Source: Ophiura sarsii
Taxonomy: Eukaryota > Echinodermata > Ophiuroidea > Amphilepidida > Ophiuridae
Reading direction: 5' to 3'
DNA length: 64,000 bases
NCBI GenBank assembly: GCA_035610835.1
Contig: CM069452.1
Location: 9,443,109 to 9,507,108 of the forward strand
Shown here: in pieces, positions 23,271 to 34,779 of the stretch
Numbering within the stretch: the stretch's first letter is position 1
Layout: every line of letters begins with the position of its first letter
Notes under the pieces: model-generated
Databases searched by the model: none
Seen by the model: only the letters and a program-made list of their open reading frames with translations
What the model was told of the DNA's origin: nothing
Made by a program: the position numbers and the translations under genes

Positions 23271-24838
23271 CCAGGAATCCCACACTCACTAAATGATCCA
23301 AAGAGTATACTGCTGCCTTCGATTTGCGGCAAAGAACATTATTATCCTCAATAAGAACGAACTGCATACAAACCATACAATAAAGAATCACAATTTTATA
23401 TGTGAATGTCAGGTGTTTTTTTCCTTCACCATTCCCTTAACTTAACTCTTTCCACCCAGCTATTAGTTTTACCATATAAAAAACAGATTTTCAGAAACCT
23501 TTCCCGATTTTTCAAAGTCTATCTCAAGGATTACTGAACCAATACGAGGCATGTTTGTACTTATTTCAATGCATTTCACATGGTGATTCCAAATATGGTT
23601 ATGAAATTTAACAATTTTGACATTTTTTAAACAGTTTGAGACATTTTGGAATGTCGTCTGCAGCTGCCTGCCGCGTGGAAAGTGTTAAGCTTAGGTTAAT
23701 CTACCACAGAGCTTTGTCAATTATTTCCTACATTGTACAATAGATGACGATGCATCTATACAATAGTCTCCCCCTACATTGTAGTCTCTGCTTGTCACTA
23801 CAGCATACTATACAATACTATAATGTAAAATGTTGGAAGCAGAAAATTCATATTTAATCTGATGAAATAAATTAATATAGTCAGATAGATTCAGTATCAG
23901 ATTCATCGCATTGCAGCTAACTTGAAGTATTTAATGCAAAATTCATGACGGACTTCATTTTGAAATTTACAAAAAATCCATTTGGTAAAACATGATTATG
24001 AAATTTGATTAAGGGCATGGTTGAGAAAGAATTATAATGGGGAAAACTTGTGGTTTCTTAAATTCAAACTGATTTGTAACAAATCAATAGATCCTAAATT
24101 GTAGAAGGGTGTAAAGGTTTGGAGCCCTCTGCTCCATACACCCCTGCATAGCAAAATTGAACTTCTAACTTCCTCGAAAAATTAAGATTTGCAGGGCTAC
24201 AAAAAGTATTGCTTTGCATATACATTTAATAAAATAAACAACTCTAGCTTGGCTGAAACAAAAAAGAAATATATAAGTTACACTGATGATAACTTTAATA
24301 GAATGAATATTATATAGCTTTTGGGCATCAGACAAAATGCTATCATCCCTCTTTCTAATTCCACATGCCACCGTTTCTTCATTTCGCTCGTTATTCGAAA
24401 AAACTCGGCAATCACGATTTATTGCTTTTCCTATCAAACTTGCCTAGCAATTTGATTGACAACACATGTCTGACTCCCGACCTTACAATAGTCATCAACC
24501 ACAGCTAATTGAAAAGAAGATAGGGGAAAAAACGACGTTGGCTAAGTGTTAGACTCCTACATAGATAGTATTTGACAACATCTACCAGTTTCGTTTATAA
24601 ATGAGAGTAGGAACCATAATGAACACTCCATCAACACCTCATTTAGCAAGCTGCTAACAGTATATGAAACAAACCGTATTTGATCCGGATGACTACATTT
24701 AACAGGGTAAATAGTTTGTAGGTAAATTGAGCTTCAAACATGGTTTCAAACAAATTATATTCTCCCTTTTACAGCAGCATTTTCTAAGGTACTGAGATTA
24801 ATTCAATTGATTGGAAACAGTTGGTTTAATGAACCTTC

Positions 24839-26470
24839 GCTATCTTCTGCAGATAGCATTCAATTGATTGCAATGAATTGGTTTAATTACATTCACTATT
24901 TTCAGTAGATAGCGTCTGATTGATTGCTATGGATTGTATTAATTGACTTTGCTATCTTCAGTAGATAGCATTCAATGGATTGCTATGGATTGTATTAATT
25001 GATTGTGTTATCTTCAGTAGATAGCATTCAATGGATGGATTGCATAAATTGACTTTGCTATCTTCAGTATATAGCATTCAATGGATGGCTTGCATAAATT
25101 GACTTTGCTATCTTCAGTAGATAGCATTCAATGGATGGCTTGCATAAATTGACTTTGCTATCTTCAGTAGATAGCATTCAATTGATGGATTGTATTAATT
25201 GAATTGGCTATTTTCAGTAGATAGCATTCAATGGATTGATATGGATTGGATTAATTGACTTTGTTATCTTCAGTAGATAGCATTCAATGGACGAATTGCA
25301 TAAATTGACTTTGCTATCTTCAGTAGATAGCATTCACATTCAATGGATTGCTAAGATTGTATAAATTAACTTTGCTATCTTCAGTAGATAGCATTCAATT
25401 GATTGATATGGATTGCATTGTATTAATTGACTTTGCTATCTTCAGTAGATAGCATTCAATGGACGAATTGCATAAATTGACTTTGCTATCTTCAGTAGAT
25501 AGCATTCAATAGATTGCTATGGATTGTATTAATTGATTTTGTTATCTTCAGTAGATAGCATTCAATGGACGAATTGCATACATTGACTTTGCTATCTTCA
25601 GTAGATAGCATTCAATGGATGGATTGCATAAATTGACTTTGCTATCTTAAGTAGATAGCATTCAATGGATCGCTAGAGATTGTATTACAGTCCAACCTCT
25701 GTTATCCGGACATGATCATGATGATGGGACCAAGCAATGGCTGGATAAGTGAAAAATCTGGATAAGCGAATTATGTGTAATTCTGCATTGACTCTCCTGT
25801 CCTGATGTGCTCAAATTGGGACAATAGAAGGGTACTATTAAAATGAGGGGTAATTACAGTGACAATGTATTATTAAGCACTAAACAGCACTACCAACATT
25901 AAAAGACAGCCGTCAAATGCTTCAGAGTGTGAAAATAAGGTGATTAGGCTGTAAAAAAACTTATTTTCTTTGGGGATCATTCAGCCAGATAACAGAATTA
26001 TACGGTTAAAAGAAGTCAGATAACCGATGTTGGACTGTAATTTACTTTGCCATCTGCAGTAGATAGCATTCAATGGATTGCTACGTACTGGGTTAATAGA
26101 CTTTGTTATCTTCAGTAGATAGCATTTAATGGTTTGCTACGTACTGGGTTAATAGACTTTGTTATCTTCAGTAGATAGCATTTAATGGTTTGCTATGGAT
26201 TGGATTAATTGACTTTGCTATCTTCAGTAGATAGAATTTAATGGTTTGCTATGAATTATATTAATTGAATTTGCTATTTTCAGAAGATGGCATTCCATGG
26301 ATTGCTACATACTAGATTAATAGACCGTGCTATCGTCAGTAAATAGCGTTCTAAAAAACACATTTAATCGATTGCTATGGATTGGGTTAATAGACCTTGT
26401 TATATTCAGTAGATAGCATTTAACTAATTCTTATTTGCTATCGTCAGTAGATAATATTCAATTGATTGCT
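24839..26470. repeat. Hairpin-containing satellite array
   Basis: About 24 monomers of roughly 50-65 bp. Each contains the inverted repeat GCTATCT-TCAGT-AGATAGC or a close variant. It is followed by an ATTCAATGGAT(T/G) segment and a TAAATTGACTTT segment. The monomers between about 25,050 and 25,680 are most alike; those at both ends are more diverged, as expected if homogenisation acts in the middle. A Tigger-like MITE (25,688-26,037) splits the array. A lone copy of the hairpin is at 55,234-55,252. Confidence 0.9.
25688..26037. mobile_element. Tigger/pogo-like MITE inside the satellite
   Basis: 350 bp flanked by TA on both sides. The left end is CAGTCCAACCTCTGTTATCC and the right end is the complement ending TTGGACTG. 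The CAGT...TTATCCGGA pattern, with repeated GGATAA motifs just inside, is characteristic of Tigger/pogo elements (established family knowledge). No transposase remains. Removing it restores a normal satellite monomer (GATTGTATTA then ATTTACTTTGCC), which proves insertion after array formation. Confidence 0.88.
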
Positions 26471-26474
26471 TTGA

Positions 26475-28946
26475 AGCCACGGTAGATATTAAGAGTGGAT
26501 TGTTATTGTTCAACTTACTTGATATCAGGAAATGGGGTAACTGCCTCAAGCATTACCAGTGTAGAACACTCCTCGTATATCTTCAATCTCTCTATCTTCA
26601 ATCTTTAACCTGTAATGAGAGTCAACAATGATACAAAACTGGTCAAAATTATGTCAGAAATGACACTGAGAAGGATTATTTAAAAATCATAACACAAAAC
26701 ATTTCACTACATGGTGGATCCTCAATAAATTACAGAAGACTAAATACTGGTCATATGTGATGCAGCACATCAAAAGGGGGGCCTTTGCAGGTGAAGTCAA
26801 TTCTGAGTTTATAATGTGTGCTCTCAAAGCATTTTGTAAGTATCTAATAACACCAAATTTATCAAAATTTATCAAGGTATTCAGATTGTATGAGTGAAAA
26901 TGACTCCTAAGTTCTTATTATCTTCTTTATTTTTTGCTATCGGTTTTCATTCTATATCTTGAAAAACACACAGCTGCAAAGTCCCCCTTTTTGATGAGCT
27001 GCATCACATATGTTTGCTGGTCAAACACTGATATGTGTTGGACACTAAACTGTCAACACATACCAATCACTCAACTGTCTACCACTCATACCTGTACTTA
27101 TTGACAAATTCTACAAAATACAAAAAACCTTTCATTGATATTAGAATAATCACTGGTCAGCTTCATATTAAATATTGAACAGATTGGCATGGTCGCAAGC
27201 TTTACATGATTTTACAACACAAAATTGCATCTAGGCCAAATATTTTACAAACATAAAAGACATGTTAGATCCCTTTTCAATATTAAGTGTTAAAACTCCA
27301 GATTACATTAGTTTTAACTTTATTTAAAAGGCTTCTACTTTCAGATACTTTTAATTTAATTCTTTTAATTTAACATATACTTTTCTCCCAACTGATACTA
27401 CATAATTGCACTCTCCAGTCAGATGTTGGGTTGTTAACTCAGATTTGACTTTGGACAGACATGGTTCTTATCCACACATAAACCTGATGATGCCATTTCC
27501 CTCCCCTCCTGATGTACCCCCATGCCTGAAATATCACCTGTTCGCAATGTTTGGTTGAGGGAAAGTGTTGCAAAGGATGGGCAACATTTGACAAACTAAA
27601 ATTGGGCAAGTTTAGATGAAACTTTGACCTGATAGAATATCAGATTTCTTACTTCTATGCTTGGTACAGGTAGTAAGTAACATACACCCCAGTGATTAAT
27701 CAAAGTAATCTGAAGTTCCAACCCTGTATGTACCCCAACAAAATGGGTTACTGTTTGACTGACATGCCTTATTCATTTGCTATGAACAAAAAGATGTCAA
27801 TGGTATTTCCCAATGGAGCGCTATCTGATCCCCGACAATAACAGCTAATCTCTGCAACCAATCTACCATCCGTTGTCTTCAACATGAAATTACCATTGAT
27901 TTTATTCTACTATTGCCCGGCATTAATATACAATTTAAAGGTGAGTCAATATGCAACCGCTCAAAATGAAGCACTGAAATCTATTTTGGATGTCAGCATA
28001 TGCGTTGGTGGAAGTTGTCTACATTAGTATTTTGAACAATGCAGGGTGGTATTGGTTTTTGTCATATTTTGTTGTTTTGTAACTCCAAATTTGACAATAT
28101 GGGCCATAAAACTTGGCATTTTTCATCAATTACTTCATGCATTGGTTCAGAACTTTAAAACCCCAGGTAAACTAAACCCTTTTGAATTCCTAAAATTCAG
28201 CAGATGTAAAATAAGTCGCGATATATTTTCAGACTTTTCTAGTACTGGTCTTTAAACCAAAATAACTGAATAACACTAAACAAGAACTGCTGCGCCACCA
28301 TATTGCCACATGGTTATCCTTTGCCGACCCGCCCAGATTGGTCAATACCTGTATTTTACAGTTGGTAAAGCAATGCAATGCAATTTGAAGCCACAACCAA
28401 GAGCAGCTAGGCAATGCCAAGATGCGATACTGATGTCTGCGAATGAACACATTGATTTTCACTCTTAACCTGACACATTGAAGAAACTGTATCTTTTCAC
28501 TTAGCTGATTTCTACTTGTCATTTGTAGTCAATTATTTCCACCATTAGACCACACACTGACAAGCAATAAGAGTGGAGACTAGCGATAGATTTGTCATTC
28601 TATCGACAAAACAAAATGCTTTTCATCCCTGTATGAACATCACATGTAGAATTGTCTATCCAGCCAGAATATTGTTGCAAAGTGTGGGCACAAAAGTGCA
28701 GAATTGTGTCCAGCTGCGGGCATACTACTGCTAATGATTTCTCCCATCTGTTCTGATATAAGATGGCTGAAGATATATGGAATCAATCAAAGTTTTTAGT
28801 TTTAAATAGCATGACAAATGTTCAGGATTCTGTCACAAGAAATAGGGAAAGAGGTTTGTACTATCACCCAATTCACACAAAATGGGAACATTTTGAGTCC
28901 TAAACCTTACGGCCCTGAATGCTAAACATACTACTCTACTAGGTGC
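26475..28946. other. Long AT-rich non-coding stretch
   Basis: No gene, tRNA or repeat boundary was recognised. An AG/GTAGTAAG site near 27,670 resembles either splice site but has no partner. Confidence 0.45.
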
Positions 28947-29179
28947 TATAGTTTGATCAGTTCCAAATTGGTGAAGCCTTTTTACAGCAGCGAAAGGAAT
29001 ACAGAAGGATGCGGGTGCGTTGAAGGCTCAAGCGCACTGTGCATCATATGCTTGACGCGTGCGTACAACCAAATTCGCATGCGTGTGGCCATAATTACAT
29101 GTGGACCCTTGGATTACTGTTGCGCGCGGATAGATACAAACCGAATATTTCTCGCCAATTTGGAACTGATCAAACTACA
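28947..29179 (+). mobile_element. Family C MITE, copy 3
   Basis: 233 bp with left end TATAGTTTGATCAGTTCC and right end GGAACTGATCAAACTACA, in the same orientation as copy 1. The interior GCGCACTGTGCATCATATGC block is conserved. Its right end directly abuts the SINE-like unit at 29,181. Confidence 0.87.
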
Positions 29180-29180
29180 G

Positions 29181-29429
29181 TAGCATGCGCTTCTCCAAGT
29201 CTATCTCCTGGCGCACCCAGTTGGGCTATCATATGCAGAGGAAAATCTTTAAATTTTCCAGGCCGTCTCCGGCTGGCTTTATTAGATAGGGACGGGATTG
29301 CCACACAAGCGACCACCCAGGTTCAATTCCCAGTGCCAGTAGAGCATGCCTCCCCCCACCAAATAAAATACAAAGCCTATTTTTCTCCCCTGGTAGTTTT
29401 ATTACCAAACCATGCCGCAGGGGTTGGGT
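29181..29429 (+). mobile_element. SINE-like unit, copy 1
   Basis: About 250 bp beginning TAGCATGCGCTTCTCCAAGT. It contains a Pol III box-B-like motif GGTTCAATTCC at 29,320-29,330 and ends around CATGCCGCAGGGGTTGGG. The same order of motifs is found at 35,315-35,500. The region before box B (GGGATTGCC...AAGCGACC) looks like the 3' half of a tRNA. Box A is not clear. No poly(A) tail is evident. The family is unknown. Confidence 0.6.
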
Positions 29430-30521
29430 TCAAGAATGTTATACACTCTTTTAATTTGATGTAGAATATCAGATGAGATGATCTTTTAGTACATAGACTA
29501 CCAATTCCGTGGCAAAAAAATGACTAAAAGCCATCAGCTATTCTTCCATTCTTTCCCATTTACCATCTCTTCATTACTTTTTTTTCTCCAAGTGATACAT
29601 CAATTTGTGGGTTTGATTCAGCAAAATGCACTTCCAAAACATAATACATTAGTGGATAATGCGTTGCTTTTGTGGCTGGTGACGTCTTTTTACCAATTGT
29701 TATAAAATGCAAATCTAATTGGCACTCAAGGAAAGGTGATGTGTCAGGTTTATCCGATTTATAAAGAGCGGTCAGTATTTTCATTTACCACAAAAATCCG
29801 ATTATCATCTAGGGGGGGGGGGGGGGGGGGGGGGCGGCGTCTCAACATTCTTTTTAATTATTTTTATTTTTATTTACCGTAAAATAACATCTTTCAGATA
29901 AACCATAAGGAGATGGGTTTTCTTCAGTGCTCAATGTTCACTGTAACTTTTGAATATTGTAAAAAAAATGAGGCAGAAAAATAAAAGCAAGCTGAGTAAG
30001 AAGCGATCAGATTTGACACAACCTAGCGATAGATTGATGTGATTGGTCATGTAGCGGCTCTCCCATATACTGACTATCTGCCTGCGGAATAATGGATTTC
30101 TTTACAAAAGTTAAGTGCCACAGCAGCCACATTTTTATGTTTAGCATATTGTGAATTTTGTGCAGGAATTGAATTAAATGTTATTATTAATATTATTATT
30201 ATTATTATTATTTATTGAAATGATAGAGGCAATAGATAAAACAATTGTATTCCCTTTAAAGATTAATCCTTTTCCCTGTATTATTTACAATCTCGGTATG
30301 GCAGCATGTGTATAGAATTCTATCGCACATCAGGCTACAGTATATATCATACTAGAAACTAAAACCAAGAACTTTCAAAATCCTCATTAATGTAAAATCC
30401 ATTGGTGTAGATGTTTTGTTTTTGCACATATTGGAATAAAGAAAATGTGTTTTTAAGGTACTTCTATCAAACAGTATTATTGAACATCTTTAAAAAGAAA
30501 TTGCCATTTTAGGACTGATCT
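29430..30521. other. Non-coding sequence with poly(G) and (ATT)n
   Basis: A poly(G) run of 23 bases lies at 29,812-29,834 and an (ATT)n microsatellite at about 30,179-30,214. No gene is supported. Confidence 0.5.
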
Positions 30522-30703
30522 TACTCGGCCAACTGGCATGTATTAAATTAACAAAGACCTTAAAAGTACACCGTCTCGAAACCAGTCGTCCTAATTCGCT
30601 TTCGCGGAGAGGATCGCGAAAGCTAGCGAATTAGGACAACTGGGTTTTAGACCGGGTATTTTTAAGGTCTTTGTTAATTTAATTCACATCAGTTGGCCGA
30701 GTA
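30522..30703. mobile_element. Near-perfect foldback hairpin, 182 bp
   Basis: Almost the whole element is two arms of about 85 bp. The left begins TACTCGGCCAACTG and includes AAATTAACAAAGACCTTAAA and CCTAATTCGC. The right is its complement ending CAGTTGGCCGAGTA. The central loop is only about 8-12 bases around GCTTTCGCG...CGCGAAAGC. It has no ORF. Ends starting TA fit a TA-target element. Transcripts would form a long double-stranded stem, so it could be a small-RNA source. Confidence 0.88.
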
Positions 30704-31954
30704 TATATATATTATTTATTCATTTCACTTACATGGCCTGTATCATTTGCTCGATTCTCGGGTGTATTAAATTGAGTTTCGCAAGTCATATATTCTGCTA
30801 GAATCATGCATATAGGCCGATATAATAGTTAATATTTACAATTAAAAAACATTCAATTTCAGGTTAAGTATGCCAAATTTTGCAACAACTAAAGTTGGCA
30901 TCGCAAAATTTTCAAAATGCAAAAAAGACAGATTCCAGCAATTTGCTAACATTCTAATACAGTGAAATATTTATGCTTTTACCGTTTTTCTATTGATCAG
31001 TTAAACCATCTGGAATACGATTAGAGTTTTAATTTGAACTCATACCAGATGGATGAAGCAGCTAAGATCTAGTGAGTCTTTGGTAGTGGATGATACATTT
31101 TGTAAAAGTTTGAAGTCATTACATTCCAAGCTCAAGGTTAGGCTTGTGTAATATGAATTACAAGAGATGGCTTGGAGGGACAAGAAGACACACCATGGCT
31201 GCTAGGGTACAAATGATGCGGAGGATAAGGAGAGGAGAGGAGGATTCAGTCAACCAAGCAATACCAAGGCAATAATCATTATATTTTGTATCTGTCATTT
31301 CAAGGTGCACACTATAGCCTCGGGTGATGCTGCAAGCTCTACTAAAGGTTAGCAATGACGATCAAGTTATCAACAAATCTTTAATTTTCTTTAGAATCTT
31401 CACATTCACTTTTATAATAATCTTTGAATTAATACAGATAGCAAGACGTCTTGAAATCCTGTTTTCACATCAAAATTCAAAACATATATATGTTTTTTGT
31501 ACAAATAAAAAAAAAGGCGAACACTTTGGAACTCTTTACCAATTCATAATTCATATTTGTCAATCAAATTATCTTCATCGTTATAAGTCAGCATTCAAAA
31601 CATTATTCGATGCTGCTTATGACAGCTAAATATGACTGTTTCATCAATTGTAATTTATTTTGATTTTGTTGTTAAGAGCTAGCAATATATGTTGGTATTT
31701 GTTCCGTGCAGAATCTGCATTTGATCATTTTTTCTAATTCACAATTCTGTGCTTTCAAATGCTGTCTGTCGTGTTTGCTCTACTGTGATGCTGTTTTCTT
31801 ATTTGTGCAATAGCACTTTGGATTTTATTTCGTTTCTAGATAAATGGTGCAATGTAATTGCTTATTTAAAAATTATAATATTATTAATAGTGTACTAGCA
31901 TACATTTGGATATGAACAATTGTCATGAAAATTGTTGTAAAATGCTTATTATTA
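30704..31954. other. AT-rich non-coding sequence
   Basis: No gene or repeat boundary was recognised. A GGA-rich patch lies near 31,218-31,245. Confidence 0.45.
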
Positions 31955-31958
31955 TTAA

Positions 31959-32634
31959 CCCTAACCTGACCCCTGGGCTTTTTAACAAAAATGGGGAGAA
32001 GTGACAAGATGAACCAATACATTGCCGCTCCCCGAAGGGGAATCGATCCGGGGACCCTCCACGTATCAACTCGCCATCCTGCATAGGCAAGCCACGACTA
32101 TCAGCTTCACGTTCATATTACACTGCGCTGACTCTATAGGCTTGGTTGATTACGTCATTGAAAACAGTTCACGACGCGCTAGGAGTGCCATGGTATTTTG
32201 TGGTATTTGGTAGGGTTAGGGTTAATATTATTACTCTTTCCACACATGCGCTGGGAGTGCTACGATATTTTGTGGTACTTGGTAGGGTTAGGGCTAATAT
32301 TATTACTCTTTCCACACATGCGCTGGGAGTGCCGTGGTATTTTGTAGGGTTAGGGTCAATATTATTACTCTTTCCACACATGCGCTGGGAGTGCTGCGTT
32401 ATTTTGTGGTATTTGGTAGGGTTAGGGTTAATATTATTACTCTTTCCACACATGCGCTGGAAGTGCCGTAGTATTTTGTAGGGTTAGGGTCAATATTATT
32501 ACTCTTTCAACACATGCGCTGGGAGTGCTGCGTTATTTTGTGGTGCTTGGTAGGGTTAGGGTTAATATTATTACTCTTTCCATGACATGCGCTGGGAGTG
32601 CCGTTGTATTTTGAGGTATTTGGTAGGGTTAGGG
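31959..32634. mobile_element. Telomere-like-ended, tRNA-bearing element 1
   Basis: 676 bp between TTAA tetranucleotides (31,955-31,958 and 32,635-32,638). It starts CCCTAACC and ends GGTTAGGG, the same short inverted ends as at 59,767-60,056. The left third holds a tRNA-like T arm on the minus strand (32,020-32,110). The right two thirds are a tandem array of a roughly 72-bp unit that itself contains the right-end sequence. TTAA targets suggest a piggyBac- or Kolobok-type transposase acting in trans (inference). Confidence 0.7.
32020..32110 (-). pseudogene. tRNA-like relic
   Basis: On the minus strand the segment contains GGATCGATTCCCC, close to a Pol III B box with its T stem-loop. The upstream part TGGCTTGCCTATGCAGGATGG could be a degenerate anticodon arm. 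Box A is not convincing and the isotype cannot be assigned. Confidence 0.3.
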
Positions 32635-32638
32635 TTAA
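32177..32638 (+). repeat. TTAGGGTTA-containing minisatellite
   Basis: About seven units of 60-72 bp. Each runs GCGCTGGGAGTGCC, TATTTTGTGGTATTTGG, TAGGGTTAGGGTTAAT and ATTATTACTCTTTCCACACA. Short units lack about 10 bp after TATTTTGT. Every unit carries two tandem TTAGGG-type hexamers. The array explains the open frames on both strands at 32,146-32,481; these are not genes. Confidence 0.9.
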
Positions 32639-32928
32639 TATTATTAATCTTTTGAAGCTGAAACCCATTCGAACAAAATCTCTGCTTGTTATTCAAAAGA
32701 AATTGGGCAACACCTTTAATAGGCATTCATGGATGGGCAAGGGATGTTACCTTTCCTGTTTAAAAAAATTGAAACGTAACAATTTCCTTCTGGGAAAAAG
32801 AGTCAAATTGCTAATGTATGGTTATTGATCTCATTTAAAATGTTTTTGTTGTTGTTACAATTGATATCAGTTCAAGGAATATACAATTTGATTTTGATGA
32901 TGTCACATCTAAAAGTTCAAACACGTTA

Positions 32929-33675
32929 CTGTAAAACAAGTTAATTTCGCGAGCAATTTAATTTCGCGAAAGGCTCAAATTCGCGAAATTATATTGCCGC
33001 GAATTAATGTGTTTGAAGATTATAGAAATGGTAGCATAATTCGGCAGCCTTTACACTGGATTCACATTGATACTACCAGTATCTATGTGTATCCAGTGTA
33101 CATAAAAACAAAGCTTAATTGACCCACACGATTCATTTTTAAAGTAATTGCAATGATATCAGTTGAAAATCGCGTTCATTTGACTTTTTCAGTTCAGAAT
33201 TGTCGTATTTGCGATTGATTTACTCACCATGCTCACTGTTATATCGCGACAGATTCATCTCTGTGCGTATTTTGTACTGTGTTAGTTTCCTCTTTTGCGG
33301 ACCAGCACCGGTCTGTGATTCAACATCGAAGGAAAACCGAATAGCGATTGTTGATTGCGCGTGTAATGCCTGCTTGAACCATCGGATCAGTGGGTTTTTT
33401 AGAAGAAATGGAGGGCTAAACACACCACTGTTAGTAATAGTAACTGTTGTGCCTACAAAAGGCACAGAATAGCTCAGAATTCAGCCAAAAACTGTATCAT
33501 ACTTATTTTATAATTGAGTGTAGGGTTCAAAATTCGGCAGTCTCGACGTCTTTTTACGTGTAGCAAATAATTTAGTAAAATGAAATTTTAGATTCGCGGA
33601 AACTTAATTTCGCGAAACTAATGATGATTAGCAATATGCGAAAAAGACATGCCGCGAAATTAACTTGTTTTACAG
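32929..33675. mobile_element. TA-target TIR element, 747 bp
   Basis: Flanked by TA (32,927-32,928 and 33,676-33,677). The ends are CTGTAAAACAAGTTAATTTC and its complement ending AACTTGTTTTACAG. Several TTCGCGAAA-type motifs lie just inside both ends. The CTGTAAAA terminus is shared with elements at 45,845 and 57,092. An inner inverted pair near 33,050-33,110 (TTTACACTGGATTCACATTG / TGTATCCAGTGTA) suggests another fossil. There is no transposase ORF. A Tc1/mariner-type MITE is likely. Confidence 0.82.
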
Positions 33676-34775
33676 TATTTCAGTTTATCAGGCTGACGTA
33701 AGTTACAGTGCCCACTAAGAATTATAAGTATGCAATATATTTTTTCTTAATTAAAAAGGTGATATTTAACGATATTATTTCCAATACAGGTGAACTGTGC
33801 TATATTCTCTGTGTAAAAACACATGTAAATTTTAATTTTGTTGTGCATAATTAAATATTCGTTGAAAAAAGTATCATTCTGAAATATGATAGTGACACAA
33901 TATCAAATTTGTCAAACAAACTGCGAGTACAATATCAATACAACCATATTGTCACACTTAACAAACCATTTACACAAGTCAAGCACTTTTGTGACTATCA
34001 GTTCCAGGGGCCTGTTAGCACATATGAACAGAGTGTTTTAAAGAGCACTAAAACATCCGAGCAATTACGAACAAAAACTAGAGCAGGTTTAAATGATCAC
34101 ATGTATTGGATGATTCTCTCTAGATCTTTTCCTATTTGGAATTGTGAGAAAATGAAATTAATTATCTGGTCCTCCAATTCCCTCAGCTCCCTACTCCTCA
34201 TCATATAAACAATATTAGGGACACTTGATAGGGTTTAGGAGTGAAAGACAAGACTGAATCAGTGTAGCGGCAACTTGCTTGCGCAGTGCGGGGTGTCTGA
34301 TGAGTCTACGCATGAGGTGACGTCAAAAGAAAGGAAAGTGGCATACTTAGGTGTAATTCACAGGAAATATGAAATTAGGCCTCACGTTCCTGCTATGGAA
34401 ACTATACATTGTTCAGTACGAGATAATCTAAACGTTGGGCTGCCATAAAAGGGAGACTGTTTTATTATGTATTTCTCCTTCGGTAAACAGTAACCCACAC
34501 ACAGCCGATTCTATATAGCACACCTACCCACCTTCTCCTACATGATCATAAAGTTTACTAATTCTATATTCATTTGATTAAGTATGACTGTCACTTATTA
34601 CAGGGTTATTTTGTTTATGGGGTATGGTAGTTTTAAAACAAAAACATGTAAAAGTTTATTCTATGATCAATTTTATTGGACAGATATGTCTCACTGTGGA
34701 CAAATCAATTTTACATGGGAAAACTAAAATGTTTCATCAAACAAAACAAAGCAAATCTGTTAATTTTATTCCCAC
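33676..34775. other. Non-coding sequence
   Basis: No gene or repeat boundary was recognised. The 99-codon open frame at 33,909-34,208 has no domain features. Confidence 0.4.
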
Positions 34776-34779
34776 TTAA

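Larger units (their letters stand above)
21717..24838. other. Non-coding sequence with small repeats
   Basis: It holds a (TTTG)n microsatellite at about 21,992-22,018, a tandem duplication at 22,293-22,358, a GA-rich patch near 22,641-22,665 and a perfect hairpin at 23,242-23,270. Open frames on the minus strand at 22,840-23,040 and 24,165-24,437 look mildly protein-like but match no known family and lack good splice sites. Confidence 0.4.

Noticed and set aside
24839..26470. CRISPR array
   Set aside because: Units vary in length, there are no unique spacers of fixed size, the genome is eukaryotic and no cas genes are present.
29039..29464. 141-codon ORF
   Set aside because: It runs through the family C MITE and SINE-like unit, with no protein domain.
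32146..32481. Overlapping ORFs of 111 and 94 codons on both strands
   Set aside because: They are translations of the 60-72-bp TTAGGG-containing minisatellite.
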